Positions 17,221-26,540 of a stretch of 64,000 bases of DNA are shown here, piece by piece (position 1 is the stretch's first letter; each line of letters opens with the position of its first letter). A model generated the notes under the pieces. The model did not search any database. It was not told the DNA's origin and was given only the letters and a program-made list of their open reading frames with translations. Source of the DNA: Bacillus sp. BHET2. Lineage in GTDB: Bacteria; Bacillota; Bacilli; Bacillales; Bacillaceae_B. Location of the stretch: positions 1,488,001 to 1,552,000 of the forward strand of contig NZ_VCQN01000001.1 of assembly GCF_005938125.1 (NCBI RefSeq), written 5' to 3'. The translations under genes were made by a program, and so were the position numbers.

Positions 17221-18942
17221 TTACTCCATTGATGTCGCTTTTTTTACTGCAGAAATGACAGCATCATTCGTGTCTAATTGCAGTGCTTGTTCTGCCAGTT
17301 CTTTCATTTCAGCGCGGTTCAACTGACGGATTTGAGAACGTGCCCGTAAGATGGATGTGGCACTCATAGAGAACTCATCCAAGCCTAATCCAAGAAGGAT
17401 CGGTACAGCAATTTCATCTCCTGCCATTTCGCCGCACATTCCTGCCCATTTTCCTTCTTTATGAGCCGCATCAATCACCATTTTCACTAGACGTAAAATG
17501 GCAGGGTTATACGGTTGGTATAGGTAGGAAACGCGCTCATTCATGCGGTCGGCAGCCATTGTATACTGTATTAAATCATTCGTGCCGATTGAGAAGAAAT
17601 CCACTTCTTTAGCAAATACGTCAGCCATGACAGCAGTTGAAGGGATTTCCACCATGATTCCCACTTCAATGTGATCGGCTACGTTTGTTCCATTTTCAAG
17701 AAGAGCATTTTTCTCTTCTTCAAGAATGGCTTTCGCTTCTCTGAACTCTTGAAGGTTAGAAATCATCGGGAACATAATCTTCAGGTTTCCAAATGGACTT
17801 GCCTTCAATAATGCTCTAAGCTGAGTACGGAATATTTCCTGCTCATCTAAACAAAGACGGATCGCACGATAACCAAGGAATGGGTTCATTTCTTTAGGCA
17901 GATGTAAGTAAGGAAGCTCCTTATCTCCACCAATGTCAAGGGTACGGACCACTACCGGTTTCCCTTCCATACCTTCTAATACAGCTTTATAAGCTTCATA
18001 TTGTTCGTCTTCTGAAGGTAACTCGTCACGACCCATGTATAGGAATTCTGTACGATACAGACCTACACCTTCTCCGCCGTGATTTTTAACCCCTTCCAGA
18101 TCTTTAGGTGTTCCAATGTTGGCAGCGAGTTCAACATGCTCCCCGTCCTTGGATACCGTTGGCTCGTTTACAAGCTTAGCCCATTCAGCTTTTTGCTCCT
18201 CATAACGGGCATGCTCTTTCTTGTACTCTTCAATGACTTCTGGAGTCGGATTAATATGTACTTCTCCATTTAATCCGTCAACAATGATCATATCCCCGTT
18301 TTCAACAGTTGAAGTAATGGATTTCGTTCCCACTACAGCCGGGATCTCCATTGAGCGGGCCATAATGGCCGAATGAGATGTTCTCCCACCGATATCCGTT
18401 GTAAATCCTTTAACGAATTCACGGTTTAATTGTGCAGTGTCAGAAGGCGTTAAATCCTCTGCAATTACAATGACCTCTTCTGTTACCATGCTTGGGTTCG
18501 AAATTTGCACGCCTAACAGGTGTGCAAGAATACGTTTTGTCACGTCACGAATATCTGCCGCACGTTCTTTCATGTATTCGTTATCCATGGATTCAAACAT
18601 GGACACGAACATATCCGCTGTTTCTTTAAGGGCGAATTCAGCGTTTACTTTTTCTGATTTCACTTTATCTTCAATTGGTGTCAGTAGTTCTGGATCGCTT
18701 AAGACAAGGAGATGTGCTTCAAAGATTTGAGCTTTATCTTCCCCTAAATCTACTCTGGCTTTATCGCGAATCGCTTCAAGTTCTGTCTTAGACGTTGAAA
18801 TGGCTTCCTGGAAGCGTGAAACTTCCCCTTCAGCATTGTCTACGCTTTTCTTCTCAAAGCTCAAGTCAGGTTCAACTAAACGATACGCTTTCGCTATGGC
18901 AATACCATTTGATGCTGCAATTCCTTTTAAAAGACTAGACAT
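17221..18942 (-). CDS. ptsI: PTS enzyme I
   Basis: A 573-residue phosphoenolpyruvate-protein phosphotransferase. The phosphorylated histidine is H190 in [12 protein letters not shown]. The C-terminal PEP-binding barrel carries [15 protein letters not shown], the [11 protein letters not shown] motif and the GMCGEMAGD cysteine loop. It takes phosphate from PEP and passes it to HPr, energising all sugar PTS systems. Its start overlaps the ptsH stop by one base (TAATG). No ptsG or glcT lies upstream, unlike B. subtilis. Confidence 0.96.
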   Translation of the reverse strand: MSSLLKGIAASNGIAIAKAYRLVEPDLSFEKKSVDNAEGEVSRFQEAISTSKTELEAIRDKARVDLGEDKAQIFEAHLLVLSDPELLTPIEDKVKSEKVNAEFALKETADMFVSMFESMDNEYMKERAADIRDVTKRILAHLLGVQISNPSMVTEEVIVIAEDLTPSDTAQLNREFVKGFTTDIGGRTSHSAIMARSMEIPAVVGTKSITSTVENGDMIIVDGLNGEVHINPTPEVIEEYKKEHARYEEQKAEWAKLVNEPTVSKDGEHVELAANIGTPKDLEGVKNHGGEGVGLYRTEFLYMGRDELPSEDEQYEAYKAVLEGMEGKPVVVRTLDIGGDKELPYLHLPKEMNPFLGYRAIRLCLDEQEIFRTQLRALLKASPFGNLKIMFPMISNLQEFREAKAILEEEKNALLENGTNVADHIEVGIMVEIPSTAVMADVFAKEVDFFSIGTNDLIQYTMAADRMNERVSYLYQPYNPAILRLVKMVIDAAHKEGKWAGMCGEMAGDEIAVPILLGLGLDEFSMSATSILRARSQIRQLNRAEMKELAEQALQLDTNDAVISAVKKATSME

Positions 18943-19208
18943 TACTCAGCTAAACCTTCCTTGTTTAACGTTTCTTGTAAGCTGTTTAATGCTTCCTCTT
19001 CGTCACTACCTTCAGTAAGGATTGTGATTTCTGCACCTTTACCAACACCTAAAGACATAACACCCATGATTGATTTTAAGTTTACTTTCTTTTCTTTGTA
19101 TTCTAGATGTACATCGCTGTCGAATTTGCTAGCCGTTTGAACTAGTAAAGTTGCCGGACGAGCGTGAATTCCTGTTTCAGCTGTAACTGTAAATGTTTTT
19201 TGTGCCAT
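18942..19208 (-). CDS. ptsH: PTS phosphocarrier HPr
   Basis: An 88-residue HPr with the catalytic H15 (TGIHARPAT) and the regulatory S46 ([11 protein letters not shown]) that HPr kinase phosphorylates. P-Ser-HPr is the corepressor of CcpA. The open frame starts six codons earlier, but AAGGAG before the ATG at 19208 and the family start MAQKTFTV decide the start. It is the first gene of ptsHI. Upstream, TTGACG and TACTTT 17 bases apart make a plausible sigma-A promoter. Confidence 0.96.
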   Translation of the reverse strand: MAQKTFTVTAETGIHARPATLLVQTASKFDSDVHLEYKEKKVNLKSIMGVMSLGVGKGAEITILTEGSDEEEALNSLQETLNKEGLAE

Positions 19209-19462
19209 GTAAATCGACTCCTTCAATTATCTTGTTTTTGGTTGCTTCATAAAAGTAATGGATTATGAAGAAAACGTCAACTATTTCTATTGAATAATCC
19301 ATTCTTCCTATAAAGCTATTCAATAAAAAAGAATAGCATGCAATGGAGATATACACAATTGTAAAGCTTGATTTTTTTAGTATTTCATAAATTTCCCACC
19401 CTTATAAACCTATTTATGTAAAATGCTTGTCAGGATAGGCAGTGGTTGTTGTCAACGACGTT

Positions 19463-19528
19463 AAAAAACTGACTCATACTAAAGAGACATCATAGTGGTG
19501 ATGGAGTCTTTAGTATGAGTCAGTTTTT
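19463..19528 (-). terminator. Long terminator of the 19540 gene
   Basis: 22-bp perfect arms (AAAAAACTGACTCATACTAAAGA region and its complement) with an inner CATCA/TGATG pair and a minus-strand T-run. Confidence 0.85.
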
Positions 19529-19539
19529 CGAATGCCATT

Positions 19540-19803
19540 CTACTTTTTTTCTATCGCTTCTGTTTTAGGTTTCATGAGGTTATAGCCTATCTTAGCTTTA
19601 ATAACCGTTCCTTTTAAGGTCATTTCATGATCTTCTGAGGTGTTCGTATACACATTAACTAAATCACATATACATCGGGAAAATAATTCTGACAGCTGTT
19701 TTAATTCCTGTACACTCTGCTTACCATCATCTTTCATTAACTCTTCCATGACATCTTTGGCCAGACTCTTTACTCGCAGGGCTTGCTCTGTTTCATATTT
19801 CAT
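19540..19803 (-). CDS. Small helical protein, unknown function
   Basis: An 87-residue, largely helical cytosolic protein (EQALRVKSLAKDVMEEL, QELKQLSELFSRCICDLVNVY) with a C-terminal beta or extended basic tail (GTVIKAKIGYNLMKPKTEAIEKK). GTGGAGGGG precedes the ATG. It is monocistronic with a very strong terminator. The family is not recognised and the neighbours give no clue. Confidence 0.65.
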   Translation of the reverse strand: MKYETEQALRVKSLAKDVMEELMKDDGKQSVQELKQLSELFSRCICDLVNVYTNTSEDHEMTLKGTVIKAKIGYNLMKPKTEAIEKK

Positions 19804-20184
19804 ATGAACCCCTCCACTTTTCTATCATTCTTTCTCTAGCATATGCCGTGAAAACTAGATTAGAACGTGAAGGAATTCAAATATTAAGTTGGGCATTTTT
19901 AGTAAACAACTGCTTATATCTTAGAAATATAAACGTGATAACTGTTAAAACAGCAAGAATTATTTCTACGGTCATCCTGAAAGAATCGAGGATTACTGGC
20001 TTTTCTAACTACCTTTCTCCTACCAGGCAGTTCTTCCTTTGCTCAGATATGTCCATATCCTTAATATGTAAAACATCTCTTAATTCATATAATATAGATA
20101 CTTCCTACTCACATTTATCATACCGAACAAAAATTAAAGAAGCTAATGCTTACAGAAAGAGACGACTGCAAGCATTTGTTTCTT
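19804..20184. other. 380-base gap, no supported gene
   Basis: The gap lies between two minus-strand genes. It is AT-rich; a plus-strand frame (19848-20219) has neither ribosome binding site nor protein-like composition, and a 32-codon minus-strand frame (19975-19877) lacks a ribosome binding site. Nothing else is evident. Confidence 0.5.
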
Positions 20185-21441
20185 CTAATCGTCTTTCCGA
20201 TCGTTCAATTCCGCCATAAGGACTTCTAATTGCCTTGTGAAGTAATCGACTTCTTCCTCACTCGGAACAAATTGACCGTATCTAACGCGTTCATAAAGAG
20301 AGAAAAATTGTTCAGATTCACTGAGTCCGATTCTGTTGAACCACAATTGAACATTTTCATTTAGGTGTCTCCCTGCTTCACTTCTATAAGCTTCCTCCTC
20401 AAATTTCTCCATCGATAGCCGGATTACGTCCCTTGCTTTTGAATAAGAAATTCTTTCTATTTTGGCATCTTCAACAGGGGTTGTGATCTTTTGAGTCATC
20501 ATGATAGGAGAATTCACTTTATCATTTGTTATTTGAAGAGAAGATTTTCGTTTCTTCACCAAATAAATGATAACTAATATAACTAATAACCCTAATAGAA
20601 CCTCATTCACCCAGGAAAATGATAACCCTTGGCTAAATTCATAAGCCTGACCTTCATGAAAATCCTGTTTTTGAACATCATTCCCTCCTCCCTTTTGGGG
20701 ACCATTCGAGTTCGTGATCAGGTTTTTTATTTTTAATAAGAGATTATAAATTGGATCCACCATGAAAGAAAATACCCAGAATATCTTTTCAGCTCCCCAA
20801 TATATCCCTTTACTTGCCAACGAGCTGAATACTGCCAGTAGCCCCCCTGCCAATGTGACTAAGAACCAAAATCCCATGGGCTTCAAGATCATTTTTTTTG
20901 AGCTGTTTTTCACATCACTGAGCATTCTTTGAATAGGGGTGAAAGTAATGATGATAGAAAATAAAATAAATAACAGGCCATAGATGATATAGGTATTCCC
21001 CATGTCTCTTATTGATCCTGTCAATAATGAAACAGAACCAATAAATAAAAATATTAGAATAGTCCCGCTGCTCACTTCAATTGATGTATCTTTACTTTGG
21101 GTATAAGTGCTGATTCTCCAATGTAAAAATACCAATACTGATAAAATCACCCACCATGCGGTAGAGAAGAAGTAGATACATAAGCAAAAAGAAATGGCGA
21201 GAGTCACTAACAATAGTTTATATATGGATTGTTTTATAATGCTAAATATGAGAAATGTAAATAATATGACAAATACCATACAAAGAGCCGGGACGTAGTT
21301 GCTTAATAGTACTTCTTTAGAAAAAAGGAAAGTGATCATTAGCAGGGCGAATAAAACATCTATTCCGACTAGCAGCCCCAATTTCACCAGGAGCATTTGT
21401 TTCTGTTTGGTCAAGAAGGAACTTTCTGCGAACGATTCCAT
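20185..21441 (-). CDS. Membrane protein with C-terminal DUF4129-like domain
   Basis: A 418-residue protein with about eight membrane helices in the N-terminal 290 residues and a cytosolic C-terminal segment of about 90 residues. That segment (W-F...LYERVRYG) resembles the DUF4129 domain. In the usual MoxR-DUF58-transglutaminase operon the third protein carries an extracellular transglutaminase domain between helices and DUF4129; that domain is missing here, so this is a shortened version of the partner. AAGGAG precedes the ATG; the start overlaps the DUF58 gene by 31 bases. Confidence 0.75.
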   Translation of the reverse strand: MESFAESSFLTKQKQMLLVKLGLLVGIDVLFALLMITFLFSKEVLLSNYVPALCMVFVILFTFLIFSIIKQSIYKLLLVTLAISFCLCIYFFSTAWWVILSVLVFLHWRISTYTQSKDTSIEVSSGTILIFLFIGSVSLLTGSIRDMGNTYIIYGLLFILFSIIITFTPIQRMLSDVKNSSKKMILKPMGFWFLVTLAGGLLAVFSSLASKGIYWGAEKIFWVFSFMVDPIYNLLLKIKNLITNSNGPQKGGGNDVQKQDFHEGQAYEFSQGLSFSWVNEVLLGLLVILVIIYLVKKRKSSLQITNDKVNSPIMMTQKITTPVEDAKIERISYSKARDVIRLSMEKFEEEAYRSEAGRHLNENVQLWFNRIGLSESEQFFSLYERVRYGQFVPSEEEVDYFTRQLEVLMAELNDRKDD

Positions 21442-22604
21442 AATGTGACGACTCCTTGTTTTAATTCTAATTTCAACTTATAGATTTGTATTTTCTGTTT
21501 CTCTATATTTGTCAATAAAGCTTCTTCCCTTGTTCCCATTACACCTGCAATGATTAAAACAGAAGGCACTAATTGTCGAAGGTGTAAATGCTTGAGAACA
21601 ATATGGAAAGGAATCGTAAACTCATCCGTCGATAAGGTAGAAAGCAGTTCCATCCCTCTTTGCCTGTGAGCCCTTCCTATTCCCGGCGGAAGATAATAAT
21701 AAGGGGTCCGGCCTTGGGACCTCACATTTAGGACAAGGGAGAAAGTGATGTTATGTTCTACTGCAAGCTTCATCATAAATGAGGCATACTTAATAATTTC
21801 TTCCAGCTGGTTTGTGATGGCATAACGATCTGAGATATTGATGGCTATCATCCACTCTTTTTGGGTAGCAGGCGCATAGACCTTTGTTTGAAGGCTTCCG
21901 GTTCGGGCAGTTGCCTTCCAATGAACATCCTGGAACCGGTCTCCTTGAACATATTCCCTTGTCCCTATTTGATGAAAGACATCATGAAATAATGAATGTT
22001 GAATAGGGACATCCCCCTGTCTCCATGTAATCTGTTGTTCTGCCATTTTAACAGGGGAATCAACAGGGAATACGATAATGGTGGAAGGGACATTCTCGAG
22101 TAAATTCAAAAGTACTTTTCCACTTCCGAATAAGTGGGGGATCTCTAACTGCATATTAGTAATCTTGCATAATCCCCTCCTTTTCCCTATAACAGGTATA
22201 GAGATGCTTCCTTCATCGTTTTTCCGGATGGAAAATGGAATGGACACTTCAATGGTGTCTCCCACGCCTGACGTGTATGGATGCACTGTGGGGATGACAA
22301 TATCTTTAAAAGTGATTTTTAAAGTCGCACCCCAAATGGACATGCCTTTGTTCTGAAGTTGAAATTCCCACTTTTGCTCCTCATCGCAATGCATCCTTAT
22401 TCTCTTCATGGTTCTTCCAATGTTGATGCCTTCTCCAACTTTCAACAAATACCATTGATGCACCCTGAAATAGAGGATCATCAATAAAAAAATACCTAAT
22501 CCCACATATGAATGCACATAAAAACTTGCTGCTCCGATTATGACAAGTAGGACCAGAGTCAAGGATATATAAGGATCTTCGACTATGTCTCGCTTCCACT
22601 TCAC
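21411..22604 (-). CDS. DUF58 domain membrane-anchored protein
   Basis: A 397-residue protein with two N-terminal membrane helices (about 13-33 and 36-55) and a cytosolic DUF58 domain. The characteristic REYVQGDRFQDVHWKATARTG motif is near residues 213-233. DUF58 proteins have a von Willebrand A-like fold and act with MoxR ATPases as chaperone-like assemblies for extracytoplasmic or metal-dependent targets; the substrate here is unknown. The start is GTG at 22604, sharing a base with the MoxR stop (TAGTG). Confidence 0.88.
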   Translation of the reverse strand: MKWKRDIVEDPYISLTLVLLVIIGAASFYVHSYVGLGIFLLMILYFRVHQWYLLKVGEGINIGRTMKRIRMHCDEEQKWEFQLQNKGMSIWGATLKITFKDIVIPTVHPYTSGVGDTIEVSIPFSIRKNDEGSISIPVIGKRRGLCKITNMQLEIPHLFGSGKVLLNLLENVPSTIIVFPVDSPVKMAEQQITWRQGDVPIQHSLFHDVFHQIGTREYVQGDRFQDVHWKATARTGSLQTKVYAPATQKEWMIAINISDRYAITNQLEEIIKYASFMMKLAVEHNITFSLVLNVRSQGRTPYYYLPPGIGRAHRQRGMELLSTLSTDEFTIPFHIVLKHLHLRQLVPSVLIIAGVMGTREEALLTNIEKQKIQIYKLKLELKQGVVTLWNRSQKVPS

Positions 22605-23542
22605 TAAGCTTGCCTCGCTTCAACAGGAGTGATTGCCATTCCCACTATTTGCTCAATGACTTCCTCAGGAGTCCTGGTTAAGGAAGATTCTATTGTTAAT
22701 TGAATACGATGTTGAAGAACATAAGGAGCGACCTCTACAATATCCTGTGGCCTCACAAAATCTCTTCCTTCTAAAAAGGCTTGAGCCTGGGCAGCCTTAA
22801 GGAGTGCCAAACTTGCTCGTGGACTTGCACCTACTTCCACCCATTCATGCTCACGTGTCCCCCTAGTAATTTGAAGAATATATGTTTCTATATCCTCGGA
22901 TATATGTACTTCTTTGACACGACGTGATAATGATTGAATCTCTTCCAAACTCATTACTTTTTTTACTGTACTCAGTGGTTCCGATGATTTAAAACGGTTC
23001 AAAATTCCTCTTTCCTCTTCAAAATCAGGATATGTAAACGGAATCTTCAATAAAAACCGGTCCAGCTGTGCAGCAGGAAGAGGAAATGTCCCCTGCTGAG
23101 ATTCAATAGGATTCTGAGTGGCCACCACGATAAATGGGGGCTCCAATGGTACTGTTTCTCCGTCAATGGTGATCTGCTTTTCTTCCATCACTTCCAGTAA
23201 GCTTGCCTGCGTTCTCGGAGTAGCCCTGTTAATTTCATCTGCCAGTAAGACATTTGTGACAACGGGTCCTGTTCTTAATTCAAATTCTTGCGTTTTCGGA
23301 TTGAAAAACTGTATACCTGTTACATCACTCGGTAAAACGTCTGGAGTGAACTGGATTCTTTTGAACGCCCCATCGATACACTGGCTGAATGTTTTGGCAA
23401 GCAATGTCTTACCCGTACCCGGAACACTTTCCAATAGAACATGTCCCTCTTGAAGTAATGCAATCATTAAGAGGTCTATCTCTTTGTCCTTCCCCACTAA
23501 CACTTTATTCATTTCTCTTTTTATTACATCCAATCGATTCAT
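22604..23542 (-). CDS. MoxR-family AAA+ ATPase
   Basis: A 312-residue AAA+ ATPase with Walker A PGTGKTLLA (41-49), Walker B VLLADEINRA (near 102) and the sensor segment ATQNPIE. It matches the MoxR/RavA class and B. subtilis YeaC. It is the first gene of a three-gene operon MoxR-DUF58-DUF4129 with overlapping starts, presumably forming one membrane-associated chaperone complex. GAGGGGG precedes the ATG. Confidence 0.92.
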   Translation of the reverse strand: MNRLDVIKREMNKVLVGKDKEIDLLMIALLQEGHVLLESVPGTGKTLLAKTFSQCIDGAFKRIQFTPDVLPSDVTGIQFFNPKTQEFELRTGPVVTNVLLADEINRATPRTQASLLEVMEEKQITIDGETVPLEPPFIVVATQNPIESQQGTFPLPAAQLDRFLLKIPFTYPDFEEERGILNRFKSSEPLSTVKKVMSLEEIQSLSRRVKEVHISEDIETYILQITRGTREHEWVEVGASPRASLALLKAAQAQAFLEGRDFVRPQDIVEVAPYVLQHRIQLTIESSLTRTPEEVIEQIVGMAITPVEARQA

Positions 23543-23727
23543 CTTTTTTCCCCCTCGTTTACATCCAACAATATTGATTTAATTTTCTAAAAATACCATT
23601 TATCACATTTTATCATAACACTTTGTTAAATTATCCCTTTTTAAGCAAAAAAAAACGACCACCCCTCCATGTCGATGGGTGATCAACTCTATTCCATTTT
23701 AAATATTTACAAATCCTTACCAATGTT

Positions 23728-23857
23728 CTTGAACTCATTCCATATTCATCTCATATTCTAGAAAAAAAGAGTGGGAGTGTATAGTAGCATGTTCGTCAGC
23801 GTCTTATTTGTTCTATGCATAGGATTTATCAATATTGTCGCATTAAGAAAGGGATAG
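23728..23857 (+). other. Gap with possible 22-residue hydrophobic peptide gene
   Basis: In the 350-base gap before the SDR gene, TTGAAC and CATATT 17 bases apart (23729-23757) precede a GGGAG and a 22-codon frame (23789-23857) that begins MFVSVLFVLCIGFINIVALR. One membrane helix with a basic tail is predicted. Spacing of the ribosome binding site (11 bases) is long and no terminator is obvious, so this is only a candidate. Confidence 0.3.
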
Positions 23858-23892
23858 GCACAGTGAGCCGTGAACTCCTGCGACGCCATACA

Positions 23893-24630
23893 TTAATGCT
23901 CATAAATCATCTTCCGTGACATCCCGCCATCAACAACGAGATTTTCTCCCGTTATAAAATCATTTTCCGGGTTCGCAAGGAATAAGCAAGCCCTCGCAAT
24001 ATCTACCGGTTTCCCTACCCTGCCGGAAGGATGCTGACGATGGTCAATGCCTCTCAATGAGTCATAGTCTTCAGTCTGAATCCATCCGGGACTGATGGAA
24101 TTGACTCGGATCCCCACTTCGCTTAGGGTGATAGCGAGTGAATGGGTAAGACTCACAATTCCCCCTTTCGTCGCTGAATAGGCTTCCGTGTCCGGTTCCG
24201 ACATAGAAGCCCTTGTGGAAGCCATGTTTATAATACAGCCTCCACGACCCTTCATTAATTGGGCAGCTTCACGGCTGCAATAAAAAACACTGCTTAAGTT
24301 TGAGGATAGAATGTTATTCCAATCATCGGGTTCCATCTCCCAGAAGGACATGAATCTGGATACACCAGCGTTATTAATCAGAACATCCAGCACACCTTGA
24401 TTTTCTTTTATTTTATTGAAAACGTCTTTTACCTCTTTTGGTACACCCACGTTCACTTCATGAAACCGTGTTATATATCCTTCTGAGTTGAGTAGCCGGG
24501 ATTGTTCTCTTCCCTTCTCCCCGTCCATATCCATAAATTCTACAATGGCGCCCTGTTTCGCAAAATGTTCAACCAGGGTTTTCCCTATTCCATTGGCTCC
24601 CCCTGTGATGCATACAATCTTATCTTTCAA
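23893..24630 (-). CDS. Short-chain dehydrogenase/reductase
   Basis: A 245-residue classical SDR with GGANGIG (cofactor binding, near residue 10), NNAGVSR (near 86) and the catalytic Ser plus YSATK (near 150-154). The residue after the second beta strand is aspartate (FMDMDG), favouring NAD over NADP. The substrate is unknown. The ATG at 24639 touches the AGGGAG site, leaving no spacing, so the TTG at 24630 (MKDKIVCITGG) is preferred. It is a single gene; nothing nearby hints at its pathway. Confidence 0.82.
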   Translation of the reverse strand: MKDKIVCITGGANGIGKTLVEHFAKQGAIVEFMDMDGEKGREQSRLLNSEGYITRFHEVNVGVPKEVKDVFNKIKENQGVLDVLINNAGVSRFMSFWEMEPDDWNNILSSNLSSVFYCSREAAQLMKGRGGCIINMASTRASMSEPDTEAYSATKGGIVSLTHSLAITLSEVGIRVNSISPGWIQTEDYDSLRGIDHRQHPSGRVGKPVDIARACLFLANPENDFITGENLVVDGGMSRKMIYEH

Positions 24631-24717
24631 TCTCTTCATCTCCCTTGGCCATTATCAATTGCTTCTATAATTCTACCCATTACCATTACTACTCAATCTT
24701 CCTTATTTAAATAGAAA

Positions 24718-24777
24718 AGGGTTAACCCCGGAAATCTCCTTTCTGACTTTAGAAAGATTTTCAACGGGGTTAACCCT
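24718..24777. terminator. Terminator of the Spo0E-like gene
   Basis: AGGGTTAACCCC (24718-24729) pairs with GGGGTTAACCCT (24766-24777), with an inner AGAAA-rich stem; T-rich tracts flank both sides. Confidence 0.8.
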
Positions 24778-24788
24778 ATTTTTTCTAT

Positions 24789-24968
24789 TTATTGAATGAT
24801 TTTATTTTGTGTTATTTTTTTAGGATCATTTCGCTGATGAATATTGATCAAGGCATCAAGTTCTTTGCTCAGTTGAATGGTGGCCGGACTGTCTAGCCCA
24901 AAACGAATACCCGACTGGATCATCTTCCATCGTACCCTCTCAATCCGATTGACAAGTGTCCCAATCAT
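24789..24968 (-). CDS. Spo0E-like aspartyl-phosphate phosphatase
   Basis: A 59-residue protein of two helices with the family signature SKELDALINIH (Spo0E consensus SxELDxLIxxY). Spo0E-type proteins dephosphorylate Spo0A~P and hold back sporulation. In this copy the usual tyrosine of the signature is histidine. GAGGTG six bases before the ATG at 24968 sets the start; the GTG and ATG just upstream lie inside or beside the ribosome binding site. A second family member is at 31915. Confidence 0.82.
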   Translation of the reverse strand: MIGTLVNRIERVRWKMIQSGIRFGLDSPATIQLSKELDALINIHQRNDPKKITQNKIIQ

Positions 24969-25074
24969 CAACATCACCTCTTTAATCTTTACTCTATTTT
25001 ACTATTAATTCCTCATAGAGAAAAGAAAAAAGTCAATGAACGAAAGAAGATTATGCCTACTTTACGAGTAACCA

Positions 25075-25665
25075 TCATTTTGCAAAGCGATGTTTTCCAA
25101 TCGTCAGCAAGGTTTCCCTGCTCGTGATCCAATCACTTGTCGATGTGACAGGATTATAGAAGAAGAGCGAACCATGTCCCTGACCTCTGAAGGCAAGTGC
25201 TTCATTCACAGCTTCTCTCGCTTCCCCTGAAGGTCGATTGTTAATTTCTCCATTTTTTACAGGTGAAAAAGCATAGTGCCCATTTGATACCTGATAGATT
25301 ACCTCTTTAATAGAGTCAGGGAATTCGGTAGAGTCCACTCTGTTTAATACTACGATCGCGACCGCTACCTTACCTGCATAAGATTCCCCTTTGGCTTCTG
25401 CATGTACCAGTTTGGCAAGTAGCTCTTGCTCTTCTGCCGTTACCTTAATGTCAGGTAACTGCAAGGTTTGACCTGGGTAGATTTCATTCGAATTTAAATC
25501 GTTCTCTTTTTTCAATTGTATAATAGATACAGCATTCTCTTTACTTATATCCCACAGAGATTCACCTTTTGTTACAGTGTGCACTCCATCGGCAGCAAAT
25601 GTTTGAGTGGAGAATGTAATAAGAGAAAGTGCTGCAACCCCTACTAGTAAGCTTTTCTTCATCAT
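25075..25665 (-). CDS. ykvT: LysM and CwlJ/SleB-type wall hydrolase (YkvT)
   Basis: A 196-residue secreted protein: signal peptide (1-24, cleavage after TFA), a LysM peptidoglycan-binding domain (about 28-72) and a hydrolase_2 (SleB/CwlJ) domain (about 76-195) with the catalytic glutamate in LVHAEAKGES. It corresponds to YkvT in B. subtilis, likewise near ykvS. The SleB-type domain suggests lytic transglycosylase activity on cortex or vegetative peptidoglycan. AGGAGG precedes the first ATG. It is probably transcribed alone. Confidence 0.88.
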   Translation of the reverse strand: MMKKSLLVGVAALSLITFSTQTFAADGVHTVTKGESLWDISKENAVSIIQLKKENDLNSNEIYPGQTLQLPDIKVTAEEQELLAKLVHAEAKGESYAGKVAVAIVVLNRVDSTEFPDSIKEVIYQVSNGHYAFSPVKNGEINNRPSGEAREAVNEALAFRGQGHGSLFFYNPVTSTSDWITSRETLLTIGKHRFAK

Positions 25666-25831
25666 AATATTACCTCCTCAAATAGCGTTCCACATTAAGA
25701 TAACAATGAACGAAAGAAATTTCAGCAGGTAATGGTTACCACCCATTGTTCAAAGCTGCATACTAAACAATGAACATCCCTCATATAATGGATATACAGA
25801 GGGCGAATCAACTCGATTAACGTTAAGCAGA

Positions 25832-25861
25832 ATGCATAAAAAATGGAGGGATTCTCCTCCA
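25832..25861 (-). terminator. Terminator of the 25868 gene
   Basis: GGAGG-agaatc-CCTCC stem followed by ATTTTTTATG on the minus strand. Confidence 0.75.
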
Positions 25862-25867
25862 CCCTTT

Positions 25868-26062
25868 CTAACTCCTAGGAGTATCTAAATAATGAAAGAG
25901 GATATTCCCACCTTGTTGGGCTATTCCCCGGAACTGTTTAAAGTCATCTTGAGTCACCAGGACTGAGCGAAAGGTAAGAAAGTCTTCTTTCATCACCTTG
26001 ACTTCCTCAATTTCCCTCGTTCGCAATAAGTGCAACTGTTCAAGAATTTCTGCTTCACTCAT
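25868..26062 (-). CDS. Small protein, unknown function
   Basis: A 64-residue acidic, soluble protein: an N-terminal helix pair (MSEAEILEQLHLLRTREIEEVKVMKEDFLTFRS split by a turn) followed by FKQFRGIAQQGGNILFHYLD. GGAGG supports the ATG at 26062; the in-frame TTG two codons upstream sits too close to it. It is monocistronic between ykvT and ykvS. The family is not recognised, though its position beside spore-related genes is worth noting. Confidence 0.65.
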   Translation of the reverse strand: MSEAEILEQLHLLRTREIEEVKVMKEDFLTFRSVLVTQDDFKQFRGIAQQGGNILFHYLDTPRS

Positions 26063-26227
26063 ATCCAAACCTCCATTCTTATTGATTCTATTGTAGTTTC
26101 AAATGGAGGAAAAGCTCAAGACCTATTTTTTTAATGAAATTTTTAGAAAACTCTTTACCTTTTCATTACTTTACGTCAAAATATGAGTAATTGTTTGTAG
26201 AATTTTGGAAAAGAGGAGCGACTTCTG

Positions 26228-26407
26228 ATGAAAAAAGCAGAAATTGGTGATCTGATTGAATTTAGAGAAGGATTAAAAGGAATTGTCGAAAAAGTGAATG
26301 AAAACTCAGTTATCGTAGATTTAACTTATATGAACAATTATCGGGACCTTGAATTAGAAGAAAAAACGGTAGTTAATCATAAAAACTATAAAATTGTGGA
26401 AGCATAA
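26228..26407 (+). CDS. ykvS: YkvS family protein (DUF2187-like)
   Basis: A 59-residue protein starting MKKAEIGDLIEFREGLKG with KVNENSVIVDLT in the middle and a KTVVNHKNYKIVEA end. This is the all-beta, KOW/SH3-like fold of YkvS, conserved in Bacillaceae and of unknown function. AGAGGAG lies ten bases before the ATG. It is followed by a clear terminator. The position between ykvT and ykvI-type genes matches B. subtilis. Confidence 0.85.
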   Translation: MKKAEIGDLIEFREGLKGIVEKVNENSVIVDLTYMNNYRDLELEEKTVVNHKNYKIVEA

Positions 26408-26427
26408 TCAAGAATCATGACTTTCTA

Positions 26428-26457
26428 AAAAAGCGGTGGACTTCCCCCGCTTTTTTT
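26428..26457 (+). terminator. Terminator of ykvS
   Basis: AAAAAGCGG ... CCGCTTTTTTT, stem plus long T-run 20 bases past the stop. Confidence 0.85.
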
Positions 26458-26540
26458 AATAAGGTCCGCTCCGTAAAGGTTTACTCAAAATGACTTTTTA
26501 GGTTATTCTTATCGCATACTGTATTAAAGGTGGATCCATC

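Noticed and set aside
19877-19975. Minus-strand 32-codon frame with one predicted membrane helix
   Set aside because: The only AGG lies directly against the ATG, leaving no spacing, and no promoter or terminator frames it.
19848-20219. Plus-strand frame of 123 codons
   Set aside because: It lacks a ribosome binding site, overlaps the end of the DUF4129-like gene and has no protein-like features.
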